A DNA stretch of 64,000 nucleotides from Jacaranda mimosifolia (taxonomy: Eukaryota > Streptophyta > Magnoliopsida > Lamiales > Bignoniaceae), in NCBI GenBank assembly GCA_018894105.1, contig CM032126.1, forward strand, positions 29,858,391 through 29,922,390. The letters are read 5' to 3'. The translations under genes were made by a program, and so were the position numbers. Positions 1 through 11,634 of the stretch are shown piece after piece (position 1 is the first letter of the stretch; each line of letters starts with the position of its first letter). The notes beneath the pieces were generated by a model. That model did not search any database and was not told the origin of the DNA. It was given only the letters and a program-made list of their open reading frames with translations.

Positions 1-53
1 GAAAAACCAACTCCAACTGGAGAATCCTGAAACAATATATTTGCAGCAGCAAA

Positions 54-1328
54 ATGCAAAAGGTTAGGCAATACTCACAAAAGTGCACACAAAGCGGTCA
101 TCAGATTTTTGATATTTTGGAAGGTTTTTTAACTTGCAAAACTTCAAGAAGAAAATATCACTTCCAGGAGTAGAAGATCCACAAGAACCACACTCGGAAT
201 ATTATTAGAAGAATGGAAAAAGGAATAAAAGGGAAGAATAATGGAATAAATGGAACAGAGAAGATTTCAAGAATGCAGTTTCATGCCTTAAAAAATTAGA
301 GCTTCCAGACAGGATAATGAAAGGTATACATCTAGGAACTGAGAACATCAGATTTGGTGATTCCAGAGAAAGAAGAAATGACCAGGCTCTTGATGAATAG
401 ACATTTTTATATATCCAGGATTATTGATTTTTCTATAGAAATATACAGGTCAAATAAATATTGGAGATATAATAGATTTAAGAACTGTTATGAGTACCAA
501 AAAGTCAAACAAGAGCCAATTCTGGGATTAGCTCAAAGTTATGGAAGGAGAAGTTGCAGAGTCCTCAAAAAGAAGTGGAACCAAAGAACAGCTATACTAC
601 CAAGTAGCTGCCCAATCATGGTCAATTAAAAAAAAAAAAAAAGGAATAGCTATTATCTTTTTTGTTCTTTGTCGGGTTTGGAGCTAGGGGTTGGGATATT
701 TTGCTTTGCATTCTCAGACTTAAGAGCTCACGTTAAGTGCATATTCAATTTTTCAAGCAAACAGAACCACAGATTATACCTTTATTCTAAGAGTAAAGGT
801 TCAAATAAAGGGTCTTCCCATCTTTCTCAACGTGGAAAGGTCCAATCTCCTCAGCAAGTCCATAGGCAATATATGAACATCCGGGCCTGATTATCAGAAA
901 TAACTTTCAGAAACTGGCAATAAGTTAAATTGCTATTTGCTAGAGACTCAAGTCAGAACATAAAGATCACATTCACAACATTATATCTTGTCAATTCGAT
1001 TAGATTTAACAGCCAACAAAGAAAAAGCAAATCTATAACAGAGTTTCATCACCCAACTTGGCATTTTTAGGCAATACATATTGCTGAGATAAATATACGA
1101 ACCTCCCATGATGCAAATGCAATACTAAAAATATCATAATATCACCATCCTTTTGCATTCATTTCAGAAGCAACATAAATAATAATAATAATAATAATAA
1201 TTCCTACCATTCAACAAACTTATGTGAAAACAAATATGGGCTTGTCTAAATGCTAATGCAGTAAATAAGAATCCAAGAGAGAGAGAGAGAGAGAGAACCA
1301 CGCATTGGAGAGGAAAATATATATTAAC
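54..1328. other. Presumed SCPL intron with microsatellites
   Basis: The stretch lies between SCPL exon 1 (ending 1329) and the DSPVGVGF block (53-1) on the minus strand, so it is read as intron plus a possibly degraded second exon. It contains an (AAT)n run at about 1178-1200 and ten GA units at 1277-1296. Short plus-strand ORFs at 354-629 and 669-890 show no family features and are taken as chance. Confidence 0.45.
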
Positions 1329-1372
1329 CTCCATTGAGCCAAAGAACAAAAGGTTTGGAAGAAGGGTCCTCA

Positions 1373-2568
1373 CACTACAAGAAAATATGCTTTTTGCTAC
1401 AATATTTTTTACTTCACTAAAAATATAGTAAAAAAAGATTATTTACTATGATTTTACTATTTTGGTATAAAATTCCAAACGTGTGGTAAAAGTTATATTA
1501 AATACTACACTTCGTCTTATCGTAGTAAAAAATATTCTTATTTACTACAATTTTTATATGAGGTGAATAATATTATTCATTTACTACAATTTTATATAAA
1601 CTATAGGAAAAAGTTAATGAATTAGCCATACTTTGTCATTAGTGAAGTAAAAACAATGAAACTTGTGAAAATTTGAAGGCAAAGATTAAGATCTTAAATC
1701 AAAAAAATTTCACTAGAAAAGAAGAAAAATATGTTGGAAGTAATGCTTAATAAATAATATTCAAGGTAAACTAAAAAATTGCTTCCATTTTTTATTATTT
1801 AAATATTAATTAATTAATTAAATTCTAAATTAACAAATAAAACCCCTAAAAAGTTCCTAGCTACTCATGGTTTTTAATTAATAAAAGTAGAGGTAAAACA
1901 AAAAATTCCCTCTAATTTATATTATTAAAAAATATTTGATTAATTAATCAAATACGTAATTTAGCTAACTAGCAAAGTTTTTCATAACAGTAAGAAAACC
2001 CCAAATTTGGAGGCAACAAAAATATTTGTCTCCAATAACTTTTATTATTTAAAAAAGTTGATTAAGTAATCAAATATATTTAAATTAGCTAATTAATAGC
2101 AAAGTGGTCATTGGCCTAATGACATCACTTTCACACACATAAGAAAAGGTCAAGGGTTCGAATCCTGATAAGCTCTTAGTGTCTATATGTATATAAATAA
2201 AAAAGTAAATTCCCCAAATTAAATGATTTCTACTATATTTTAATTGTGGTGAAAAATAATTTAAGTATTTACTACACTTTTCTAAGTGTGGCAATTAACT
2301 ACTATATACTACTTTTTTTTTACTGTGGTAAAAAATAGTGGTGTATTTGATAGTTTTTTACCATACATTAAATTTGTAATAGTTGAAGATAATTTTGTAG
2401 TAAAAGTCAATTACCACGATTAAAAAAGTGTAGTAAAACTTTTACCTCGTTCGCAATGCCTACGACCAGAAAAGTGTGGTACAAGGGTAGTTAATAACTT
2501 TTTACTAAAATTAATAACTATTTACTATCCATAATTAACCATAGTAAAAAGCATATTTTTTTGCAGTG
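1373..2568. mobile_element. Non-autonomous CACTA (En/Spm) DNA transposon, 1196 bp
   Basis: The element begins CACTACAAGAAAATATGC and its other end, read in reverse complement, begins CACTGCAAAAAAATATGC. Both continue CTTTTTNCTA, giving imperfect terminal inverted repeats of about 28 bp. The trinucleotide TCA flanks both sides (1370-1372 and 2569-2571), the 3-bp target duplication expected of the superfamily. The subterminal regions carry many copies of TAGTAAAA/TTTACTAC on both strands, the usual transposase-binding style array. No transposase is present, so it must have been moved in trans. It sits inside the first coding exon of the SCPL gene. Confidence 0.93.
2085..2215 (+). mobile_element. 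Possible tRNA-derived SINE inside the CACTA element
   Basis: TAGCAAAGTGG at 2097-2107 resembles a pol III A box, and GGTTCGAATCC at 2155-2165 is a perfect match to the B-box consensus, about 50 bases further on. The spacing and order fit the head of a tRNA-derived SINE. The 3' side is A/T-rich (TATAAATAAAAAAG near 2191-2204). A short AAATTA occurs on both sides but is too weak to prove a target duplication. It does not fold as a tRNA that I can support. Confidence 0.4.
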
Positions 2569-2962
2569 TCATCAGTCTCAAAGAACCAAATAAAATATTA
2601 CTCTCCCAGATTCTTCTTTGACGGTCACATACCTAGCATAGTGTGCCAAGCTCACATTAAAATTCAGGCCTGGAAGCTCCAAAATTCTGTCCAGCTGTTG
2701 CTGATTATTTGGGTCAAATGAAAAGCTTTGTGCTGCAACTGATGAAATGGAGCTTGACTACACGCGTCATGAGAAAAATATTGAGAACCCAATTGAAAGT
2801 TGACATCTTTCTAGGGTTCTTTGGATTGGCTTGAGAAGGAAAGTTGGGCTTGTCTATGGTCCGACAACACTTGTACCTGTCGGACCCTAGTGGCCAATGA
2901 GAGGATGACAACTCAGCAATTTTTGGCTGAACTAAAAAAGAGACTGATGGGTATATTTTTAA
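2569..2962. promoter_or_regulatory. SCPL 5' exon and upstream region
   Basis: The stretch 2569-2806 is SCPL coding exon on the minus strand. From 2807 to 2962 lies its presumed 5' leader and proximal promoter, ending at the Tourist-like MITE. No certain TATA box was identified. Confidence 0.35.
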
Positions 2963-3598
2963 GGGCCTGTTTATTTTGAGGGATGATACAAGATGAAGGC
3001 CCACGTCCTATCTCATCCCATATTTACTTTGAGTGATTTGAGCCTTTTATAAAGCTGTCGACCTTCCAATGTGCTGACAAAATGGGTGATGAGCCATCCC
3101 ACTTTTGAGGTGGGATGGTTTTATCACTTAATTGGCGTCACAACTTCAAATAATTTTCGGTTGCGGCGCCAATCGAAAATTTTAAAAATAATTACAAAAA
3201 TTTAAATATTAAAAATATATTTATGTTAAAATAATTAAAAAAACGACATATATAATTTGTGTAAAGATATTGTATTGGAATGGAGAAAAAATAATTTCTT
3301 TAAGCTAAATAGAAAAAAGAAGAAATAGTTGGGTGTTGTATTGACATGGATAAAAATTAATTTTTGTATGCTAAATAGAAAAATATTTTAACTATGGGTA
3401 CTTTAGTCTTTTATAATTTATCCAAGTTTTATAATTCATGTTTATGTAAACATTCTCAATACAACAATTCAATTTTATCATTCGTATCATCCCACAAAGT
3501 AAAAATCTAATCAAAAATATAAAATTATCCTAATCCTACTCTTCATCCCTCATTTCATCCTATGACCCCATATCCCATATCACAAAGTAAACTAGCCC
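2963..3598. mobile_element. Tourist-like (PIF/Harbinger) MITE, 636 bp
   Basis: The left end reads GGGCCTGTTTATTTTG and the reverse-complemented right end reads GGGCTAGTTTACTTTG, matching at about 13 of 16 positions. TAA directly flanks both ends (2960-2962 and 3599-3601), as expected for the TWA target preference of PIF/Harbinger elements. There is no ORF of note. It lies about 155 bp upstream of the SCPL start codon, so it would have altered that promoter. Confidence 0.7.
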
Positions 3599-4385
3599 TA
3601 AATGAAATGTGGAAGGATAAATTTGACCCTAAGCATTGAAAATAATTTTAAAAGCAATATAGTACTGTCTGACTGTTTGAGTTGACAAAATGTGAAAGAA
3701 ATCCAATTTATGCAATGCAAGAATGAGAAAAAGGCAATAGAGAAGCTTTCTTCCATGGAAAGTTGGAAAAAAATTGAATAGAAAACGAAGAGGAAGGAGA
3801 AGGCAAATTTGATTATGGGTTTTACTCAAGGTAATGTGAAGAACATAAAAGAAGTACACTGAACGCTATTACTGAAGAAAAAAAATTTGGAGTAGGGAGA
3901 ATCCATGAAGATGAAGTTGGTGTGGGAATAAGCAGGTAGGTTTAACTTTTGAGTGGATTTTTAGAGTTTTTTTTTTTAATTTATTGATTTGACGAAATCT
4001 CAATGTTGAGTAGAATGACATAAATAGAGTAGTGTTTTTGTTTTGGATTGTAGTTTTAGCTAGAATTATGACACATATGAGTATTTAATTTTTTTGAAAA
4101 ATCAAACATAATGTCTTGTTAGAAGGCACATGTAAGAGTTTACTTTATTTGAAAGATTGAAGATTATGTTGATGAGCAAGTTACCTGAAATAATTTTTCA
4201 AATTTTGATGTTTAAATTGAAGTTTTATACCATGTAACGTTGAATAATTTTGTGATAAATACTAGCTGCAAACCCTATACACGGGTACCCATTACTATAT
4301 ACCAGTTGTTGTTGATAATTGTGCTATTTTTTTTTCCTTATTGTTATGTATTAATTTTTCATGATGCAGTGGAGGATTTGGAAAT
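3599..4385. other. Intergenic, upstream of the FAR1-like pseudogene
   Basis: AT-rich sequence without a recognisable gene or repeat. A pyrimidine-rich stretch ending in AG just before the ATG at 4386 (CATGATGCAG near 4360-4369) may be a splice acceptor of a leader intron for the FAR1-like gene. Confidence 0.3.
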
Positions 4386-7300
4386 ATGGATGCAGCTAAT
4401 GGTTGTGATTTAGATGGTGAATTTAGCTCCAATCCTAACAGTAATTTTTCTTTTAGTGATAGGGATGAACTTAAGAGTGAGGACTTTTACGATTTTGGTT
4501 GTTCTAAAGATGTGTACGAGGAGGTTGTTAGGTAATTGAACTTTACCACAATAGATGATGCAGAGAAATTTTATAATGCATATGCTAACATTGTTGGCTT
4601 TTGGATCCAAAAATAGAGTGTAAGAAACGTAAATGGTCGAGTAAAAAATAGGGTGTGGGTTTGTAGTTATGAGGGTTTTTGCAGGGTCGTGGTGTAGGGA
4701 TTGGTACATCTCGAGAGTCGAAGCCTGACTTTAGATGTGGATGTGAAGCTAGTTTACGTGTATCACATGATCGACATTGTAACAAATATATTGTTACAAG
4801 ATTCATACCACAACATAATCATTCTTTAGAAGGGTGTGACAAGGGTATAATATATTTTTGTGTGTAATATAAGTAAGAATTATTACGTTATAAATTTGAA
4901 ACGTAGTTAATGATTTGATTTAGAGTCGCTTGTGGATTTTGACTTGATGTACGTATTTGTCATCATCTGATAAGTCGATGTTACTAGCGATGTCTAATTG
5001 TGCATTAAACCATCGTTTGTTTTGGATTTTTTTGGAAACATTGGCTGGAGGGCTTGGAAGAATTACTTTTAAAAGGAAATATGCATATAATTGGTTATAC
5101 AAGCAGAGACAAGAAAGAATTGTAGGTGGAGATGTCAAAACATTATTGTCTATGTTGGAGAATATGAAGACAATGGATGAAGGACTATTCTTCAAATATA
5201 CAGTCGATGAGGAGGAGGCGCTTTCGAAACTTTTTTGGTATGATGGAATATTTAGGGCTGAATATGAATTATTTGGAGATGTGTTGGTATTTGATAGTAC
5301 GTATAAGACCAATACATATCATTTTCCACTTGTGTTATTCTTTGGTGTCAATAATCATTATTCGACCTATGTCTTTGTAGCTGGAATTTTGTATAATGAA
5401 GCAATTGAATCTTATTGTTGGTTGTTGAGAACGTTTGTTGAGGCAATGAACGGGAAACGACTAGTTTCAGTTCTTACTGATCAGGACTCCTTGATGCGCG
5501 TTGCGATTCTAAATGAATCTCCATAGGCTGCCCATAGAATTTGCAGTTGGCATTTAGAAATGAATGTTAGACAAAGAGTGAAAAATACTAAATTTTGTTC
5601 TGAGTTTGTAGGGATGTTAAAAAAGCGCAACACTGTTGAGGAATTTGAACAATCTTGGTCTAAATTGATTGAAGAGAATGGGATAGAAGAACATTCGTGG
5701 GTTGTTGATATTTATGAAAAAAGAGAGATATGGTGTGAAGCATATTTTAGAGGAATTTTCTTAGCGAGGATGAGAATGACACAATGCGCGGAGTCGCTAA
5801 ATTTATTATTGAAATTGTCAGTGCATCAATCTCTGGCTTTAACCAATTTTTTGAAGTATTATAATAGGACTTTGCAAAAGATTCGGAGTGAATTCATGTA
5901 CAACCAGAATGAGTCTGAGATGAGGAAACCTGAGGTGAGGCGAGGTCCCCTTTTGAGCTTAGAAAAGCATGCAGTGAATATTTGCTCAAGGAAGATTTTT
6001 TATGTTATACGTGATGAAATTAAAGTCGATGAAGGGCTTCTTTTAGAGAATAGGCGTAATCTTGGTTAAAAGAAGCATGAGTTTATCTTTGGCATGTATG
6101 ACAATCCAAATGCCACACGCCATGTTGTGAATATTGACTTGGATGAAGGAAAATACTTATGTGATTGCATGATGTTGGAATCTGAGGGAGTGCATTGCCG
6201 ACACATTATATCTGGATTTAAGTGTCTGAGGTTGTCTTCGCTACCAAATGAAAGCATACACTCATGATGGCTAATGGAGATGGGGTCCAAGCTGAGAAGT
6301 AAATTTCCATCACCTATACTAGTAGTTGACACACAACATACTAGGTTTGCACAATTGACAAAGGAGTGTTAGAGTCTGTCTTACATCTCATCTCAATCAA
6401 AAGCGGGGATTGCATTTTCCATGAGTCATGTCAGAAGGTTGAGAAATGAAGCAGAGGACAAACTTTTAAATGAAATAAAAGCGGTGGTGAATATAGCAAT
6501 CAACCTACATTGAATCATGCTGATCTTGAAGATGAGATTGGGATCCGTCGAACAAGTAGTCTTAATACATGCGTGCGGGACCTTAGAAGAATTAAGATGA
6601 AAGGTTCATCTAAGGTCAAGCAACAAAGATGTAGTGCTTGTGGGTAAGTTAAATATAAAATTGATATGTTTCATTTGGCATTGGAATTTTGATAAAGTCC
6701 TTTGGTATTTCGATATATGTTTACTTTACATATAGTTTGCTTAATTGGTGAAATTTGTGTTTGATTTTATTTGTATATATTATTTTTGTTCAGTGAACAT
6801 GGGCATAAGGTTAGCACATGCACGAATAATGTAGAGATAGAGGAAAATAGTGGAGAGATCCAGCAGAAGGATTTACCATATAGGCGTGGTAGGGTTAGTA
6901 AGGCCAAAAACAAATATCGGATAGCACAATCTAATGCACAGGTGCCAATAGAGGATATAAATGGAACTAGCAAATATAATGGTAGTAGTAGTGTACATAG
7001 CTCAACACCACCAAATATGACAGTTCCAAGTATTGGTGGTGGCTTAGGGTTTGTGCAACAGATGCAACAATTACAACAAATGCAACATTGTAATATACCT
7101 ATGACTTATTTGACGCACTCTTTTAGTAGCAGTGCAAACCATATGTTTTCACAAGTCAATGTTAGTAGCTATTGCAATTGAAGTAAATGGATTGAAATGA
7201 TGTTGGAGAAATGTATGACTTATTTTTTCCTGATGTTGTCGCAGTTTGATTGTTCAAATAATGCGCAAGCTTCAAGAAGTCATGCTCCATTTGGAAATGT

Positions 7301-7572
7301 TCCTCAATTCATGATTCCATCTCAATAGGTAAGTCCATTGACTTTAGAATATTTATGTATTATTATGCTAGTTTATGAAATAATTTTGGTGGTGTACATT
7401 ATTAATATTATGTAATTACTTTTGTATTTTTGTTTAAGAACATGTGGGAAGTAGCATGTCATATATGTATCCAACATTTGGATTGGGTCATGGTATGGGC
7501 GTTCTTCCCACATTCAATTTTTATTATTCTAGAACGACCTTCGAAAGTTTTCCTCAAGACGGTGAACATTGA
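4386..7572 (+). pseudogene. FAR1-related / MULE-type transposase pseudogene (FRS-like)
   Basis: The parts follow the order of FHY3/FAR1 proteins, which descend from Mutator-like transposases. They are an acidic N-terminus, a FAR1 zinc-binding DNA-binding domain (IDDAEKFYNAYA at about 4540-4575 to QHNHSL at about 4815-4832), an MULE core with DVLVFDSTYKTN (first catalytic Asp near 5293) and the later LTDQDS and CSWHLE blocks, a SWIM zinc finger CDCMML...VHCRH (6160-6204), and a C-terminal CCHC knuckle. The knuckle CSACG-EHGHKVSTC is interrupted by a GTAAGT...CAG intron of about 150 bp (about 6642-6792). Lesions are stops at about 4533 and 4614, a frame shift near 4684, TAG at 5524-5526, TAA at 6067-6069 and a stop after 6260. 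Later small exons (7243-7329 and about 7440-7572) are Gln/Met/Phe-rich. It could be a dead host FRS gene or the transposase of an old MULE; I saw no terminal inverted repeats. Confidence 0.82.
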
Positions 7573-8925
7573 TGCAAGAAATCAATATCAATTATATTAT
7601 TTATAATATAAAAAGCATGTAGTTGATTGGACATCATACCATTTTGTTTTGTAGTATAAAAATCATTTAACTTTGTCTTATCATTATGTACATTTGTTCG
7701 CAAAACTATCATGATTATCTTTACTATATGACACATTATTCCCTACTATGCATTAATTTTAGTTCTGAACTCTATCTTTGGCCTAAAAGTTTCATAGTGA
7801 AATGAACAGTTTCGCGCCACTGGTCCAAAATAACTACTAGCCTAGGCCAAATGATTTTTGAGGGATTTAACCTTACTAACCTTTTTGGCTAGTGGCTTTA
7901 TTTAATCTGTCGTCGCAGGCATAGATGAATTGCAGGGTCATGGGACTTTCTACCCAATGAAGAGTTCCATAAGGTGCAGGGATGAAGCTCTAAGTTCAGC
8001 AATAAATGATTAAAATATATAAGCAATTCCACTTTCCAATATTTGCAATTCCTTTGCCAAGACATCATGGTTCAAATCCTCATTAGTGTAAAAGTGAATT
8101 CTCAAATCAGTAGACTTGTATCGGGTTTTAGGTTCGAATCCCTCTTCAAGCAAAATTAAGAAAATTCTTAAAAGGGCCAGGTTTGAGTTAAAAACCAGTA
8201 GAATTAAAGGGATTTCTAAAAGGCAAAAAGGCCCCACAAATCAATCAAAATCCACCCACTTCACTCACATTTAATGTTCAAAATCTGACCATCTGGTTTT
8301 GCTGAAATTGAATAACATGTCAACGGCAACAGAAGCTTTGACTAAAAAGTATTGAACATTCAACACAATACAACATCTGTACATATCAGGTTATGCAGTA
8401 ACTGATGATCCACAATACACGTTGCAGCAGCATACACACAATGTGTATAATGCTCCTCAAACAACTCTAAAACTGATTTCTGAACACAACATATTTGCAG
8501 CACACAACAAGAAAATCAAAGGCAATATGATCTGCTCGTCTTTCCAAAATCATATAAGAAAATTTAGTAACTTAGCTACAAAATAGAACCTCACTGCATC
8601 AGCCACCAAAATTATTCAACCTAGTTCCAAAATTCGAAGCACAATCAAATCAACATTAATAGTAAGTAGCAAAACTAGAACTTTTGCAGCGACACAAAAG
8701 TACTGTGCCCCTCTATACAAACAAACAAAGTGCTGTGTTTTAAACTCCTCACAAGCTACAATAGTCAAATACGATCCAATAGCAAATAAAAGTAGCCAGT
8801 ACCAGCCAATAGAAGTTAAGAAATATCCCAACGTGCATAAAAGTATTAAGAAAAGTTTTAGTAACGCATAAAGTCAACATACCAACAACATTTATGTTGA
8901 AAGCAAGAAAATAACCAACAATAAG
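7573..8925. other. Intergenic with tRNA-like B-box sequences
   Basis: No gene is recognised. GGTTCAAATCC at 8069-8079 and GGTTCGAATCC at 8131-8141 match the pol III B box, but no convincing A box precedes either at SINE or tRNA spacing. They may be a decayed SINE. Bases 8260-8900 are unremarkable and may belong to the transposon whose coding remnant follows on the minus strand. Confidence 0.35.
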
Positions 8926-10047
8926 TTAATTATCTTCATCAGTGCCATGGCCTTCATCATAATCATCTTTAGATTCATTGGATGTGGAGGAATCATAAAA
9001 TTCCTCAGGCTCTGGCAGTGTAGGAAATGTATCCATGCTAACCCCCATGCACACGGCACAAAAGCGAAGCATCTGCTCAAATGATTTCATGCATGTATTG
9101 TGGTACTTAAAGTGCTCCTCCAATTTGAATTCAAGTCATATCATATGCTCCTTCAACTTCATGCTTTTGGATGGAAGAGAAAGTTTGCACACTTTGGAAG
9201 GGCCTACACCAGCATCATCATCACTGCCCTTCAAAATCTGATTGATGATCATCTCATCCAAGGGATTCTTTATCTGCAACATTTCTTCATTTTCTTGCAC
9301 AACAACTCCTACCCAACGACATAAAGAAGTAATAAGACTGGGATAATATAGGGCCTGTCGCTTCGATCGTGCCGCATTAATGATTCCATTATAGATCAAT
9401 TTGCCTATGTTAATGGATTTCCCAGTCACGATGGCAAATATGAGTATAACACACAATCCTTGCACACATCACTCAAGTGTGTGGTAGGCAACATCTTGGC
9501 TGTCACAGAGTGCTGCCACATCTTTACATTTATGTCCAATAAGTCGATGGGAAGGGTTTACGTTGCCCCTTGCCATATTTCCATTCCATTCCTTGGGGGC
9601 AGATGGTTGCAGTGACCTCATCCAAGTTGAGGGATTCAGCTATGTACCGATTGTATTCTTCATTCTCAATTTCAGGTGTCTTGTAGTACTTTTTGATAGT
9701 AGTACTATCGAATGGAAATTGACATCCCCAAACAAAGACTTTGCCATCCTTGTGTTCATAAGCGTTTGCGTAGAATTCTCAAACAATAGGAATAGATGCA
9801 GTTGAAGGTTGCTCAACAAATCTTTTCCATTTCCTGGCATTAATAATGGTGTAGAATTGTTTAAATGCACACTTCGGGTGGGCATCAAATCCGCATTCGG
9901 AAATAGGCACCTTGAGGACAACTGATTGGTTATACATCTCAAAAGCAGCAGCAAACACAAACTTCTGTTTATTGAAGTCAGCATTGGATCCAGTTTTAGC
10001 CATTTTTTTGGATTGGAATCAATTTGAGCCTTCCTTTTTGGTGGCAT
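8926..10047 (-). pseudogene. 'Putative plant transposon protein' (Transposase_32-like) pseudogene
   Basis: On the minus strand a basic start MPPKRKAQIDSNPKK (10047) is followed, after a frame change in an A7 run near 10004, by residues resembling the 'putative plant transposon protein' family. Recognisable parts are a segment ending REFYANAYEHKDGKVFVWG near 9730, IYNGIINAARS...YYPSLITSLCRWVGV at about 9400-9310, and an acidic Ser/Asp/Glu tail ending at 8926. Such domains occur in plant retrotransposon-derived ORFs of uncertain function, often gag-like. At least one stop and several frame changes break it. A strong splice acceptor (TTTTTATGTTGCAG) lies just before the first ATG at about 10052-10065, suggesting a spliced leader. 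The family identity is from memory of conserved patterns, not from a search. Confidence 0.6.
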
Positions 10048-11629
10048 TTTCCTGCAACATAAAAATAAATGTTTTTATCTAAAGAACACAAGAGCATGAC
10101 AAATACAAAGTAATTAGAGAGAGTGAAGAGGAAAAGCAAGAGTTCTGGTATAGTTTTTGGCAGTCTAATCTGCCAGCTATTCATGCATAAGCTATGGTTA
10201 AGCTTGTTTCTTGTTAATAGTTTATTCAATTATAGACTGAGGCCAATAGTTGAAAGTGGATGTTAGCTTTCAGTTTAATTTTTCTTCTCAGCTCATCTTT
10301 TCTCAGATTATTTTGATATCTTAATTTCAGGTGATATTGTTCCCCTTCTCTCTGGTTTTCTATTTTATTTTCTTGGTTTCTCAATTTTCTTTCATCTATG
10401 CACATTTACATCAAGCTTTGACCAAAGAAAAGCCCAATAAAATAGAAAAAACAAAAGGGATTCATATAAAAAATGGTTAAGCCCACCATGGATGCAAAAA
10501 TCAGTGGCCTAATAAGTTGGAAAGTGATGAAAGTAGTCCAAAACCCAAATTTGATTTTTCCACACTAAAATTTTCCTTGATTTTCAAGAATAAAAATTTA
10601 ATTCAGAGTGTCATAATGAAATTTTTTTGGCTCTTTAAGTGTTTTTTTCATATCCATTTTCAAATGCAAAGCGTGTAATCATGTTTGAGAGAATGAACAA
10701 AATTACAAAAAATGTAGAAGATGATAAATTCGAAACAAAAGTGAATAAAAAAAATGAAATTAGTGCAAAAAATTTCCAGCCAGAAAGAGTTAAAACACTA
10801 CATGTCGTTTTTTATGAAGTTGGGTGCCAACCCAAGCAAGTGGCATCAACTTATTCCTACTAAGATTCATGTAAAAATCATGTTTTAGGGTAATATCTAT
10901 CATAATGATATTGTTTGTTCCCATTTACCTAGACTTATCTACTTTTCTTCAAAGGGTCCCCATTACAATTGACTCTTGCTTATCAACACTATCAATTTAG
11001 GTAAGCACAATTGCGATCCAAGCAAAGTAATATACTTATTTCATCATTTCAACAATGGTTAAGGCATTTCCTCCAATGGGTGGGGTCCATGAATAATGAT
11101 GGTTTCATATTATAAATACACAAAGTCAAATTGTTGAGAGCCAAACACATATGGACATAGGCATTCATAATGATGCAAAACCCACCATCACAGTAAAAAA
11201 AGGAAAGCTTCAAGTTCAACCTACTTCTCTTCTCGTCTAATATAAAATATGCATAAATTTGTAACACTAAAAAGAACATGTATCTAGAAAATAAGCCTTG
11301 AAGGGTTTACTGTACAGTACCTTTGAAGGAGGTTTACGTCAATGTACTTGAACCGAACCTCTTCTCCGCCAAAATTCCTCTTCCCTCTGCTTGAAATTCA
11401 TGGGGGTGGAAGACGCTTAGGCTTTCAATCGTCCGTATCAACATAGAAAGAGTAAATTAATTCTCCACACAGGAAAAGCACATGTGAAAATATAAGAACA
11501 TAACATACTATTTACTTGAAATGAAGAAAAATAGTAGAGAATGTTACCTACAACACCGATTGGTCCGCTTCCCTGCTGTTGTATTCGGGTGTGAGGGGGA
11601 GTGCCGGGGGGTTGATTGGGGTTTACACA
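10048..11629. other. Intergenic / possible minus-strand leader exons
   Basis: Mostly AT-rich. Two more GC-rich blocks on the minus strand end in splice-donor-like sequences: 11420-11328 (ending CTTCAAAG|GTACTG) and the block around 11629-11556 (ending GGTGTTGTAG|GTAACA). They could be untranslated exons of the minus-strand transposon gene at 8926-10047 or of an unrecognised gene; neither encodes a known domain. Confidence 0.3.
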
Positions 11630-11634
11630 GAAAG

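Larger units (their letters stand above)
1..2806 (-). pseudogene. Serine carboxypeptidase-like (SCPL) gene, 5' part, split by a CACTA transposon
   Basis: Read on the minus strand, 2700-2582 encodes QQLDRILELPG and then HYARYVTVKEESGRVIFY, the typical N-terminal part of mature plant serine carboxypeptidases (alpha/beta-hydrolase peptidases or acyltransferases, usually secretory or vacuolar). After removing the CACTA element (1373-2568), 1372-1329 continues with DPSSKPFVLWLNGG, the block just before the conserved PGCSS motif, and ends at a GT donor as in family genes. Bases 53-1 encode NILFQDSPVGVGF, the conserved oxyanion-side block; the rest lies beyond the left edge. The expected PGCSS exon is not convincingly seen (a weak candidate lies near 100-200). 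A likely start is the ATG at 2806, followed by a hydrophobic signal-like stretch. Besides the transposon there is a one-base shift near 2590 and another frame change near 2760, so this copy is dead. The family call is firm; the substrate is unknown. Confidence 0.8.

Noticed and set aside
8131..8141. tRNA gene suggested by GGTTCGAATCC
   Set aside because: No A box at correct spacing and no cloverleaf can be drawn; at most a decayed SINE.
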